Both the position numbers and the translations under genes were made by a program. A stretch of 64,000 nucleotides of DNA from Tilletiopsis washingtonensis. Lineage: Eukaryota > Basidiomycota > Exobasidiomycetes > Entylomatales. The stretch lies in contig NW_020312005.1 of assembly GCF_003144115.1 (NCBI RefSeq), positions 492,562 to 556,561 on the forward strand. The letters are read 5' to 3'. A model generated the notes under the pieces. That model saw nothing but the letters and a program-made list of their open reading frames with translations. It was not told where the DNA came from and searched no databases. Shown piece by piece: positions 32,166 to 43,468 of this stretch. Each line of letters opens with the position of its first letter. Position 1 is the stretch's first letter.

Positions 32166-35100
32166 ATGGCGTCGCGCTCGCAGCCCGCGGCCGAGGATGT
32201 GGCCGTGCTCGCCGAGCTCGGCAGCATCACGGCCGACAGCATCTTCGGCGTGCTCCGGGACCGCTTCTTCTCGGCGCTGCCGTACACGCGCCTCAGCGAC
32301 TCGGTGCTCGTCAGCGTCAACCCGTTCGCCGCGCCGGGCAACCGCAACAGCGACGATGCGATGCGCGACTACACGCGCGACTACCGCGAGACGAGCAAGC
32401 AGAACCGCCTGCGCAGCTTGCCGCCGCACATCTTCGGCACGGCGTGTGATGCGTACTTCTACATGCGCCGCACGGGTCAGGACCAGAGCATCTTGCTTGC
32501 GTGAGTAGTGGCGTGGCGGAGGCAGGGCGACCCTGCGGCGGTGCAGACGGCTGGCCAAGCACGGAAGCGCGGCGCGGGTCCTCGCTGGCTACGCAGCGGG
32601 CAGTCTCTGCCGCAGCCGACTGTCTCATCTGCTGCAGTTGCGCTGTCATTTCCATCTGCGTGCGCTGTGCTGACACGACCCTCTAGCGGCGAGACCTCGT
32701 CCGGCAAGACTGAGCTCCGGCGGCTGGCCGTGCGCACGCTCGTCGACCTCAGCGCGCCGGCGCCGGGCAAGAAGGGCTCGAAGCTGGCGTCGCAGATCCC
32801 GTCGGGCGAGTACATCCTCGAGTCGCTCGGCAACTCGCGCACGCTCGAGAATGCCAACGCCTCGCGCTTCGGCAAGTACACGGAGCTGCAGTTCAGCGAG
32901 AGCGGGCGCATCGTGGGTGCCAAGACGCTTGACTACTACCTCGAGCGCAACCGCGTCGTCAGCTCTGCCGGCAGCGAGCGCAACTTCCACGTCTTCCACT
33001 ACCTCGTCGCGGGCGCCAGCGACGAGGAGAAGGAGTTCCTGCACATCAGCGATGCCGCCTCGTTCCGCTACCTCGGCTCGCAGCGCGGGCACCGCGACGA
33101 CGTGCGGGAAGACGCGGCGCGCTTCAACCGCCTGAAGCAGGCGTTCAAGAACGTCGGCCTCTCGAAGCGCCACGTCGCGTCGATCTGCCAGGTGCTGGCG
33201 GCCATCCTGCACCTCGGCAACCTCGAGTTCTTCCAGGACCGCCACCGCACGCAGGACTCGGCGTCGATCCGCAATCCCGACGTGCTGCAGGTCGTCGCCG
33301 ACTTCCTCGGCGTCGCGGCCAAGGAGCTCGAGGAGGTGCTGACGTACAAGACCAAGATGATCAAGTCGGAGGTCTGCACGATTCTGCTCGACGCCGACGG
33401 CGCGGCGGCGAACCGCGACGAGCTGGCCAAGTCGCTCTACTCGCTTCTCTTTGCCTGGCTCAACGAGCACATCAACGAGAAGCTCTGCCGCGACGACTTC
33501 GACTCGTTCATCGGCGTCTTCGACCTGCCGGGCTTCCAGAACCAGCCGCGCGGCAACTCGCTCGACCAGTTCTGCATAAATTTCGCCTGCGAGTCGCTGC
33601 ACCGCTACATGCTGCGCAGCGTCTTCGAGCGCAACCGCGACGAGTACGCGGACGAGCAGATCAGCTACCTGAGCCCCGACGTGGCCTTCTTTGACAACGC
33701 CGAGTGCATGCGCCTGCTGACGAACCAGCCCGGCGGCCTCGTGCACATCATGGACGACCAGGCGCGCCGCATGCCCAAGAAGACGGACCAGACGATGGTC
33801 GAGGCGTTCGGCAAGCGCTGGGGCAACCACCCCTCGTTCAAGGTCGGCCCCGTCGACCGCAGCGGCTACAGCACTTTCACGATCAGCCACTTTGCCGGCC
33901 CGGTCACGTACTCGTCCGAGGGCCTGCTGGAGCGCAACTCGGAGATCGTCAGCCCCGACTTTGTCTCGCTGCTGCGCGGCCAGCACAGCGAGCCGGGCAA
34001 GAGCGCCGCCGACGTGCCGGGCGCGCAGAGCGCCGGCTCGAGCCTGGCCTTCGTGCGCGGCCTCTTCATGACGCGCGCCCTCGCCACGCAGGCGCACCCC
34101 AAGAGCGAGCAGACGATCGTCAGCGCGCAGCAGTCCGTCAAGCCGATGCGCCAGCCGTCGATGCGCAAGCCGAGCGGCCGCAGCGGCGGCACGATCCGGC
34201 GCACCGGCACGCAGCGCCGCGGCGGCAACCTGGCGCCGGGTGGCGCAGCCGACGAGGACGACTCTGATGATGATGCGGCGCAGGAGGCCGGTGCTGGCGG
34301 CAGCAGCAAGAAGGCCAGCATCCACTGTGTCGCCGGCGAGTTCCGCGGCGCGCTCGACACGCTCTTTGAGACGCTCGACGACACCAAGCCGTGGTTCGTC
34401 GTGTGCCTGCGGCCAAACGACAACCAGCTGCCAAACCAGTTCGAGGCGCGCGTTGTCAAGCAGCAGATCAAGACGTTTGGCATTGTCGAGATGGCGCGCA
34501 AGCTGCTCAACGAGTACAGCGTGAACATGACGTGCGAAGAGTTCTGCGAGCGCTACGCCGACGTGCCTTCGCTCGCCGCCGCCACGCTGCACGGCGCCAC
34601 GGGCGGCGAGGCAAAGCAGAAGTTCTCGGCTGTCAAGGAGGTCATGGGCTGGAGCGAAGCTGAGGCCGCGTCTGGCCGCGTCAAGGTGTTCCTCTCGCAC
34701 TCGGCGTTCCGCGAGCTCGAGGACGAGCTGCGCGCGGCCGACCCCGAGGAGGTGCGCGCCAACGAGCGCAAGGCGCTGCTGGACGCCGACGCCGCCGCGC
34801 GTGGCGAGTCCGACCCCTTTTCGCCGCTCGGCGTCCTGGAGGAGCAGAGCAACACGGCGCCCGGCAGCCCGGGCCTCGTGGGCACGTACGGCAACCCGTT
34901 CCAGGAGCGCAGCACTGCTGCGCTGCCTCTCGTGGGCCACGGCGGCACGCCCGGGCGCGAGGACAGCATGGACGACGCCAAGAGCGCCTACTCGGACATG
35001 ACGGGCCTCGGCCCGCGGCGCAGCTACACGGCGCAGAGCTTTGCGGCGCCGTCGATCATGGGCTCTGAGGCCTACGCGCCGTCGCGCAACATGTTCGCCG

Positions 35101-38100
35101 ACGTCAACGAGAAGGGCGGCGCGTCGCCCGGCTTCACGGCGCCTGTCGATGCGGGCATCGTGCGCGAGGAGATCCGCACGACGTCGGCGCGCAAGAACTG
35201 GGTGCGCTTCACGTGGCTGCTCACATGGTGGGTGCCGAGCCCGCTGCTCTCGTGGTGCGGCGGCCTCAAGCGGCCCGACATCCGCATGGCGTGGCGCGAG
35301 AAGCTTGCGATCAACATGATCATCTGGTTCATCTGCGCCGCCGCCATCTTCGTCATTGCGTTCCTCGGCAACATCATCTGCCCCAAGGAGCACGTCTACT
35401 CGGCCAACGAGTTCAGCAACCACAAGGGCGGCGACGACTCGTTCACCAGCATCCGCGGCGAGGTGTTCAACCTCAACAACATTGTCGCGTTCCACCGCAA
35501 CCAGATCAGTGTCGTCGCCGACAAGGTGCTCGAGGCGTACGCCGGCGAGGACGCGACGAACCTCTTCCCCGTGCAGGTCAACGCGCTCTGCAACGGCGTC
35601 GACGGCAGCGTCAGCCCGTACGTACAGCTCTCGGGCGCCAACACGACGAGCTTCCCCAACGCCAAGTACCACGACTTCCGCTCCATTACGTCTGACCCGC
35701 GCCCCGACTGGTACTACGAGTCGATGATCATCATGCGCAGCAACTTCCGCGTCGGCTTCATGGGCTACACGCCCGACGGCATCCAGGACCTACTCGACAA
35801 GGGCCGCGCCATTGTCGTGTACCGCAGCGGCGTGTACGACTTCACCGAGTACATTGCTCAGGGCCGCCAGGGCGTGCTCGACGCGCCTGACGGCAGCGCC
35901 GCGCCGGCCGGCGTGAACCGCGCGTTCATGAGCAACGTGCTCATGGACCTCATCGTGCAGAACCCGGGCAAGGACATTACCGCGTCGCTGGACCGCCTCA
36001 ACATCGGCAACGACGTGCTCGACCGGCAGCGCGTGTGCATGCGCAACCTGTTCTTCATCGGCAAGACGGACTCGCGCAACTCGCCGCGCTGCCAGTTTGC
36101 GCGCTACCTGCTCCTGGCGCTGTCCATCTTCATGATCTCGATCATCGGCTTCAAGTTCCTTGCGGCGCTGCAGTTCAGCCGCGTGCGCAAGCCCGAGGAC
36201 CACGACAAGTTTGTGCTGTGCCAGGTGCCGTGCTACACCGAGGGCGACGAGTCGATGCGCAAGACGATCGACTCGATTGCGGCGCTCAAGTACGACGACA
36301 AGCGCAAGCTGCTCTTCATCATCTGCGACGGCAACATCGTGGGCGCGGGCAACGACCGCCCGACGCCGCGCATCGTGCTCGACATCCTCGGCGCCGACCC
36401 GAACCTGGAGCCCGAGGCGCTCAGCTTCCTCTCGCTCGGCGAGGGCAACAAGCAGCACAACATGGCCAAGGTGTACAGCGGCCTGTACGAGCACGCCGGC
36501 CACGTCGTGCCCTACGTCGTCGTCGTCAAGTGCGGCAAGCCGACGGAGCGGCAGCGCCCGGGCAACCGCGGCAAGCGTGACTCGCAGCTCGTCCTCATGC
36601 GCTTCCTGAACAAGGTGCACTTCGGCCTCCCGATGAACCCCATGGAGCTCGAGGTGTACCACCAGATCAAGAACGTCATCGGCGTCAACCCGTCGTTCTA
36701 CGAGTACATCCTGCAGATCGACGCCGACACCGAGGTCGAGGCCTACTCGCTCAACCGCTTCATCTCGGCCTTCACCAACGACAAGAAGGTCATCGGCCTC
36801 TGCGGCGAGACGGCGCTGAGCAACTCGAAGAAGTCGTTCATCACCATGCTGCAGGTGTACGAGTACTTCATCTCGCACTACCTCGCCAAGGCGTTCGAGA
36901 GTCTCTTTGGCTCCGTCACGTGTCTGCCCGGCTGCTTCTCCATGTTCCGCGTGCGCACGCCCGACACGCACCGGCCGCTCTTCATCGCCAACGCCGTCGT
37001 GGACGCCTATGCCGAGAACCGCGTCGACACGCTGCACACCAAGAATCTCCTGCACCTGGGCGAGGACCGCTACTTGACGACGCTCGTGCTCAAGCACTTC
37101 GGCAACTACAAGACGATCTTCGTGCGCGACGCAAAGGCAAAGACGACGGCGCCCGAGGACTGGGGCGTGCTGCTCTCGCAGCGGCGCCGCTGGATCAACT
37201 CGACGGTGCACAACCTGCTCGAACTGACGACCAGCTCGGGCCTGTGCGGCTTCTGTCTCGTGCGTAGTAGCGGTCCAGAGGCGCGGCACACTGGCTGACA
37301 CGCTCCCGACAGTTCTCGATGCGCTTCATCGTCTTCATCGACTTGCTCTCGACCGTCATTGCGTGAGTCGCCCGCGAGCACACAGACCTGGCACGCGCTG
37401 ACGCTTCGCTTCCAGGCCCGTCACGATCGTGTACATCATCTACCTCATCGTGCTCGTCGCCACCGACTCGGGCACTGTGCCGACAACGAGTCTGATCATG
37501 CTCGCGGCCATCTACGGCCTGCAGGCCATCATCTTCCTGCTGAACCGCAAGTTCGAGATGATCATCTGGATGCTGCTGTACCTGCTGGCGGTGCGTGCCT
37601 CGCCTGCGTAGCCCTCGATTCGTGGCTGACGCATCATCTCGCAGACGCCGATCTGGGCCTTCTTCCTGCCGCTCTACTCCTTCTGGCACATGGATGTGAG
37701 TACTCTGCGTCACCCCTTGCCGCAACGCTCGCTCATTCCGCTCCGTAGGACTTCTCGTGGGGCTCGACGCGCGTCGTCGTCGGCGAGTCGGGCAAGAAGG
37801 TCGTGCTGCACGACGAGGGCGTCTTCGACCCGTCGTCCATCCCGCTGCAGACATGGGCCGACTACGAGAACGAGCTGTGGGAGCGCAACTCTGCGCGCTC
37901 CATCGGCAGCATCATCGAGGCAGCACGCGCCGAGAACAAGTCGCGCGCCGCGTCGCAGATGGGCTCGCAGTACACGCCCAGCCTGTACGGGCAGCCCGTG
38001 CTGCTGGCCAACTCGCCGAGCTTCCAGCACAGCCCCACGCCCTCGCAGTACGGCATCACGCCCAGCGGCGCCGTGCCGGCCTCGGGCTCGCAGATCGGCG

Positions 38101-38686
38101 GCTACTTCCCCGCCGCGCTCAACGACCCGGCACGGCAAAGCACGTACAGCCTCGGCGGCATGGGCGGCATGCCCGGCTCCGGCTACGGCACGCCGGCGGC
38201 GATGAGCATGTACGGCGCGCCTTCGGGCGGCTTCATGCCGCAGTACCCCTCGACGCCATCCATGTACGGCGGCGGCATGGGCCAGGGCTTCCCGTCCGGC
38301 CAGTTCGGCGGCACGCCGAGCATGTACGGCGCACCGGCACCGTCGCAGTACGGCATGGCTGCCGCTGCGGGCGGAGCAGCGACGCCGGCGAACCGCATGA
38401 GCAGCTACACGTCGAACGACGCGGCGCTCATCGACGTGCGCACGCCTGGGCAACTGCCGTCCGACGAGGTGATCGCGCGCGACATCCGGCAGCGTGAGTG
38501 GCCTGTCTTCCATACTACGTCTCGCCGTTGCTGACTTTCCTTGCTACAGTCATCGCCGAGTCAGACCTGCAGACGGTGACGAAGAAGAAGCTGCGCGAGC
38601 AGCTCGAGGCGCGCTACCAGGCGTCGATTGCCGAGAAGAAGGCCTTCATCAACCAGCAGATCGACGCCTGTCTTGCCGACGTCTAA
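32166..38686 (+). CDS. mcs1: Chitin synthase with N-terminal myosin motor-like domain
   Basis: Seven exons (32166-32500, 32687-37259, 37313-37362, 37416-37590, 37645-37695, 37749-38493, 38550-38686) give 2021 residues. Residues 1 to about 790 are a myosin head-like domain with P-loop [10 protein letters not shown], then FDLPGFQNQ and FVVCLRPND, equivalents of the switch and actin-side motifs. Membrane helices follow near 945 and 985. The chitin synthase core has DADTEVE (about 1456), EDRYLTT (about 1570) and QRRRW (about 1609), all needed for UDP-GlcNAc polymerisation. More helices, a Gly/Tyr-rich tail and a C-terminal DEK_C-like [20 protein letters not shown] end the protein. This is the class V/VII type; Ustilago Mcs1 is the model. 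The first intron is 186 nt, longer than most here. Confidence 0.96.
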
Positions 38687-39021
38687 TGCTGCCTCTTCCT
38701 TCACGCAACGACCCCTTCCCCACGTCCATCGACGCGCCACGCTCTCGTCTCATCGGCGCGTCAAAGACACCTTTGACACCCTTGCCTCGATCTAACCCAC
38801 GCATTTCACTCCACACGCACGTACGACCCTCTCTTAGTTCCCCTCTCTCTTCCCCTCTACCCGTGTATCCCACTTCCTGGCTCACTGTCCCGTTCCGACA
38901 TCGCCTCGCGCCAGCGTCCCTGTTCGTGGCCGAGAATGAAAATGCCTCGTTGCTTAGACATCACCCAAATATCGAGGCGTGGCATGTGGTGCGAGCTGGA
39001 GCGACAGGGCAGGCGAGGATA
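38687..39021. other. Convergent intergenic region
   Basis: About 335 bp between the stops of the chitin synthase and Dap1-like genes, pyrimidine-rich on the plus strand. No other feature is seen. Confidence 0.6.
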
Positions 39022-40200
39022 TCACGAGCTGGTGAGCTTGCCGACCTGGTTGTACTGCCGGCGGAGCGTCAGCTGTCAGCACCGCAGAGGCAGCTCAGCA
39101 TGCTCTGACTCACGCGCTTGGCGTAGTAAGCGAGCCAGTCGTCGAGCACCTTCCTGCACATCTCACAGAGCAGTCAGCACAGCCTCATACGCTCGCACGC
39201 AAGGCACGATGCACATCTGCTTGTCATCCAGCGTCGAGTAGTCGCTCACGGCGTCCTCGGGCTTGAGCGAGCTCATGCCGAGGCCGCGCGAGGCGTCCTT
39301 GCCGGCGAAGATGGCTGTGCGATGCGTGGCGGGATCAGCATAGCGCATGGAGGCAGAAAAGGGGCGCAACGAGACGCACAGTAGCCCTTGCCCGGTGCGT
39401 ACATCTCGCGCTGTGAAGAGTCGTCAGCTTAAAGGTCTCTCGAGAAGGCAAGGAGAGCCTAAAGACGGACCTTCTCGGAGCTGAGGTCCGCACTTTGTCA
39501 GCAAGACCATTGCGCACAAGTCAAGGGTGTAGGGACTCACACATCAAAGACGTGTCCTGTGTAGCAGCGCAGACGAGGGACGAGAGTCAGCAAGGCGCCA
39601 GAGCGCAGCTCTTCATGGCATGCTGCGACATTCGACGGTACACGTCCGGCTAGAGCGACGCGGCAAGAGAGCACTCAGAGACGCCCGCACCTCTCTCAAG
39701 TCCAGGCCGCGAGCATCGACGCAGCGGCCTGGCGCTCAGCCTGCCTCGCGAGCCGCCGCCGCCGCCGCCGCTGCTCATGCGCTGACAAGGGCGCGGACAA
39801 GATGTGCATCTGGTACGAGGCGTGTGCAGCGCCAAGTAGGCAGCAGTGAGGTCGCCTGTTGGCAATCCTCTCCTTCATGCAGCAGCGAGCCGTGGCCATG
39901 CATTGTTTGCTCCTGCCGCCCACGCTGCTCTGGCATGCTCTCCGGCTCCCGTCCCGTCGCTTCTCGCCCTACTTGCCCATCTCCATACCATCTCCCTGTC
40001 CACATCTTCACCATACCGCCCGCAGCTCTCGTGTCCCGCCCCTGCCTGCTCGTTGCGCCGCCCGCAGCTCAGCAAGACGCACCCTTGATGCAAACCCAGA
40101 CGGCCACATTCTCATCCGTGCCGTCGTGCTTGGCCAGCTCCTCGGGCGAGATGGGGTCGTCCTTCGGCGGGTGCGTGGGCGCTGTTGTGGGCTGCATCAT
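39022..40200 (-). CDS. dap1: Dap1-like membrane-associated progesterone-receptor (cytochrome b5-like) haem protein
   Basis: Seven exons (40200-40083, 39556-39541, 39480-39471, 39410-39380, 39314-39215, 39153-39114, 39054-39022) join in phase to 115 residues. The sequence follows the MAPR fold: PISPEELAKHDGTDENVAVW, then IKGHVFDV, then EMYAPGKGYSIFAGKDASRG, then LKPEDAVSDYS, then KVLDDWLAYYAKRYNQVGKL. The tyrosines of the MYxPGxGY stretch include the expected haem ligand. Yeast Dap1 binds haem and supports the sterol P450 Erg11. Exons 2 and 3 are only 16 and 10 nt. The first intron is about 526 nt and could hide another exon. No membrane helix is seen. Its start is 187 bp from the divergent aminotransferase start. 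Confidence 0.88.
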
Positions 40201-40386
40201 CTTTGGCTAGGACTATGGGTGGTGGTGGTGGGAGAGCAGGCGAGGTGGAGGGACTGGGGAGCGACATGACGAGGCCGAGGCACGTGATTGGTCATGCGGG
40301 GGCGAGAACGCACGGACCATGCCCGTGCTCCGAGATGCCTCTCTGTCCGCTCGCCTTCTCGACCACAGCCTTCGCCGCTCACCACG

Positions 40387-41915
40387 ATGCCCGCATATAC
40401 GCTCAATGCCGATCTAGCAGCCACAGCCGCGCCGCCCGTGCCGCTGGCGCGCGCCTGGGCGGCCACCTTTCCCGGCAAGGCGACGCACGCCGAGGCGCGC
40501 GAGCTGCCGCTGCTCAATCTCGCCCAGGGCGTGCCCGGACACCTGCCGAGCGAGGCACTGCTGGCGCGCATGCAGCAAGAGGCTGGACGCGAGCCGGCGG
40601 CAGCGGCTGGCTACGGCGGCGTCTTTGGTGCGCCTGAGTTGCGCAAGGCTCTGGCGGCCGACGTGCGGCAGCGATACGGCGGCGACTGTGCGGAGGACGA
40701 CGTGGCCATCACGGCCGGCGCGAACCTGGCAGCGGCGGTGGCCTTCCAGGCCGTCGCGCGGAGGGGCGATGCTGTCGTGCTGCCGACGCCGTGGGTGAGT
40801 AGTGCTGCTGCGTCCATCGACGGAGACTTGTGGGACATGCAGAGACTCTGGTCCTCAAGCCGCTTGTCACGAGATGCTCGCCCATGCGGAGCTCACACAT
40901 ACTCGCTCCGCCTTCTCCCTCTCTACAGTACTTCAACCACGAGATGACGCTCTCGTCCCTGGGTGTACATGCCGTGCCGCTGCCGACAGAGGCGCCCTCC
41001 TATCTGCCGTCTCCAGCCGCTCTGCGCAAGTTGCTTGCTTCCAGGCGCTCTGACAGCGCGCCGGCGATCCGCGCCCTCGCGCTCGTCACGCCGAACAATC
41101 CGACAGGCGCCATCTATCCGCCCGAGCTCCTGCGCGAGTTCGCGTCGTTGTGCCGCGAGGAGAGCATTGCGCTCATTCTCGACGAGACGTGCGTGCTTGC
41201 CGACTGACCGATCGATCTCGGCTGACAGGACGCATGCGCAGATACCGAGACTTCCTCCTGGACGACGCGAAGGAGCCTGCTCGCCCGCACGGACTCTTCG
41301 AGGACGCTGACTGGCGTGACAGTGAGACGAGATGCGCAAGAAGCAGAGACGTCCGATGCTGACCATGAGCCAGCCCTCATGCACATTCACAGCTACTCGA
41401 AGGCGTACGCCATCCCGGGCCACCGTCTGGGCGCGCTGATCGCCTCGCCCGAATTGCTCGCCGCCGAGGGCGAGTTTGGCCCCGTCGCCAAGGCGCTCGA
41501 CAATCTGCAGATCTGTCCGCCGCGCACCGACACGCAGCGTGCCGTGGCGTGGGCGATGCAGGCGCCCGAACACGTCTCCTGGCGGCTCAACAAGGCGCGC
41601 GAGCTGGCCGAGCGGCGCACGCTCTTCTACGAGCTGATGCGGCCACTTGAGGAGCTCGGCTGGCGCGTCGAGAGCGCCGGCGCATACTATGCGTACGTGG
41701 CGCATCCCTGGAGCGGCACTCCGAGCGAGGTCGTAGCCGAGCAGCTGGCGGCGCGCGTCGGCGTCGTCGTTCTGCCTGGCGCCTTCTTCTCGCCTCGAGG
41801 GAGTACAGAAGATGCGGCGCAGCGCCTGCGCGTCAGCATCGCCAATGTCGACGAGGAGCTGCTGCGCACCCTGCCACAGCGGCTGCAGCTGCTGAAGGGC
41901 GTGCACTTGCAATGA
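40387..41915 (+). CDS. PLP-dependent class I/II aminotransferase, kynurenine-aminotransferase type
   Basis: Four exons (40387-40794, 40929-41188, 41242-41321, 41374-41915) encode 429 residues. The fold-type I motifs are in order: NLAQGVPGHLPSEALL, then YGGVFGAPELRKALAADVRQ, then ITAGANLAAAVAFQ, then VTPNNPTGAIYPPELL with the Asn that contacts PLP, then DETYRDFLLDD, then the Schiff-base lysine 259 in SYSKAYAIPGHRLG. This matches the Bna3/kynurenine-oxoglutarate and related beta-lyase group. Exact substrate is uncertain. It is divergent from the Dap1-like gene, which shares the 186-bp promoter, and convergent with NC2-beta, with stops about 143 bp apart. The first intron is 134 nt, the others 52-53. 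Confidence 0.9.
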
Positions 41916-42058
41916 CACGAGTGGCGGTGAGACAGCGCTGCGAGGCCTTGCGATTAGGAGCGGCCTTAGAATACAGAGGAGAGTGGCAGGTGACGCAGTG
42001 GGGCTATGTACACAGGCAGCACCTCGAGCCGAGATGTGCCACAGGACATGCGACGGGA

Positions 42059-42731
42059 TCAGCTTGCCGACGCCGACGGGTCGTAGCGTGCGGCGCTGGC
42101 GGCGAAGAGGAGCTGCTGTTGCCGCTCGAGCTCCTCGAGCGAAAGGCCCGAGTCTTCCATGCGCGTCGTTTTCCGCTCGCGGTCCTGTGGGCGAGGGTCA
42201 GCGATGCTCGCAAGCCAGCAGAGCGAAGGACGCTCACCTTCTGCTGCACCTTGTGCTCCTTCAGCACATCCTCCACCTCCGTCGTGTAAGCCTCGAAGCC
42301 GAGATCCTGGGGCAGGCTGTCAGCGTCGCTTCAGCTCCTGCCCGGCTCAAGCATGCTCACCTTCAGCGCGGTCACGACGTGCTCCGGCGCGATCGTCTTC
42401 TTGCTGCCCTTCTCGCACACGTCGTTGGCCTCCGAAGATAGCAGATGCACAAACTCTGCGGCAGTGTCAGCATTGGCCATGCTCGAGCCGCTCATGTCAT
42501 GCTCACCGACGCAGCAGTCGATGATGAGGTCGCGCGTCTCCTTGGCGCAGCTCATCTCCGAGGGCATGAGCTCTGCGCACGGACACAGTCAGCATGTGCA
42601 CGGCCTTAGCACGGGGAGCCAAGCGACGCACCGGCGATGAGCTTCTGCACCGTGGCGCGCGGCAGGCTGAGCTCGTCGTCGGCGCCGCTGCTGCCGCCGA
42701 GCGCCGGCCCGAAGTTCTCGTCGTCGGACAT
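42059..42731 (-). CDS. ncb2: NC2-beta (Dr1) histone-fold transcription repressor
   Basis: Five exons (42731-42632, 42572-42507, 42455-42361, 42306-42238, 42184-42059) encode 151 residues. The histone fold is complete: LSLPRATVQKLIAGELMPSE, then CAKETRDLIIDCCVEFVHLL, then SSEANDVCEKGSKKTIAPEH, then VVTALKDLGFEAYTTEVEDV. NC2-beta pairs with NC2-alpha (Bur6/Drap1), clamps TBP on promoter DNA and blocks TFIIA and TFIIB in the nucleus. A charged tail, rich in Gln, follows the fold and is typical of the family. The gene is complete with introns of 51-59 nt. It is convergent with the aminotransferase. Confidence 0.95.
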
Positions 42732-43267
42732 GCCGGCGACGGCAAGCCCACGCGGAGACTGCGAGCTGCGCGATGTACCAGCTCTTGTGCTGCAGCGCAG
42801 CGAGGCAGTGCCTCGAGAGGGGCGCGTGCGGCGAAGGGGCCGGGGCCGTGCGCAGCGGAGTGAGTTTGAGCTTGACCTGAGGGCCCTGGCGGCGGAATTC
42901 GCGGGACGCGGCGTTGGCAGGCGGGCGCGGCGCTGGCTGAGCGGCTGTGTGCGGGGAGCGTGCGGCGCGCGGCGCGGCGCCGGCCGGCTTATATGCCTTA
43001 CGCGGCGCGGCGGCGGCACGGCGGCGGCGCTCCTCTCTGCGCGGTGTCAGGCACGCAGCTGGCGGGCGGCGGACACTGCTCTGGTGCCGGCCGCTGCATG
43101 CTGCACCGAGCGAGCGGGCGAGGGCGCGGCGCCGCCCCTCGGCCACGGCGCGTCTCCCTGGCCGCCGGCCTCGCACCTCCCCACCACGACAGCGCAAGGC
43201 AGGATAGATGGATATCAGCAGGCATATCGCAAGCTACAGATAGGGTAGTGCATGGTGCAGCGGAGTA
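42732..43267. other. NC2-beta promoter and 3' side of the permease gene
   Basis: About 535 bp. A TATATGCC stretch near 42990 is the only AT-rich spot. No gene is recognised. Confidence 0.5.
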
Positions 43268-43468
43268 TCACAGCGTGTAGGTGAAGCCGGGCGTGTTCTC
43301 AAACACGCGGCCAGAGTCGCGGGCCAGCGCGTTGCGGCGACTGAAGACGACCATCATCAGGCCCGTGACGGTGATGGAGAGGCTCTGCGGGGTGGAGATG
43401 AGCATGGCACGCAGCACGTCGAGCAGGCAACGCACCTGCAGCGCCAGGGTGACGTTCAGGCCAACCTT
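43268..43468 (-). pseudogene. In-frame tail of the permease beyond its premature stop
   Basis: This stretch reads in frame after the TAA as the last helix and C-terminal tail of the permease, with an intact GTGCGT...CAG intron (about 43426-43376) and an ordinary terminal TGA. Conservation of the GFTYTL end, common in this permease family, argues that it was coding until recently. Confidence 0.7.

Noticed and set aside
32646-35672. Minus-strand open frame of about 1008 codons opposite the chitin synthase
   Set aside because: It mirrors the codon pattern of the real gene (third-base GC on the other strand), gives an Arg/Val/Leu-rich product with no domain, and has no splice or start context. 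It is a shadow frame.
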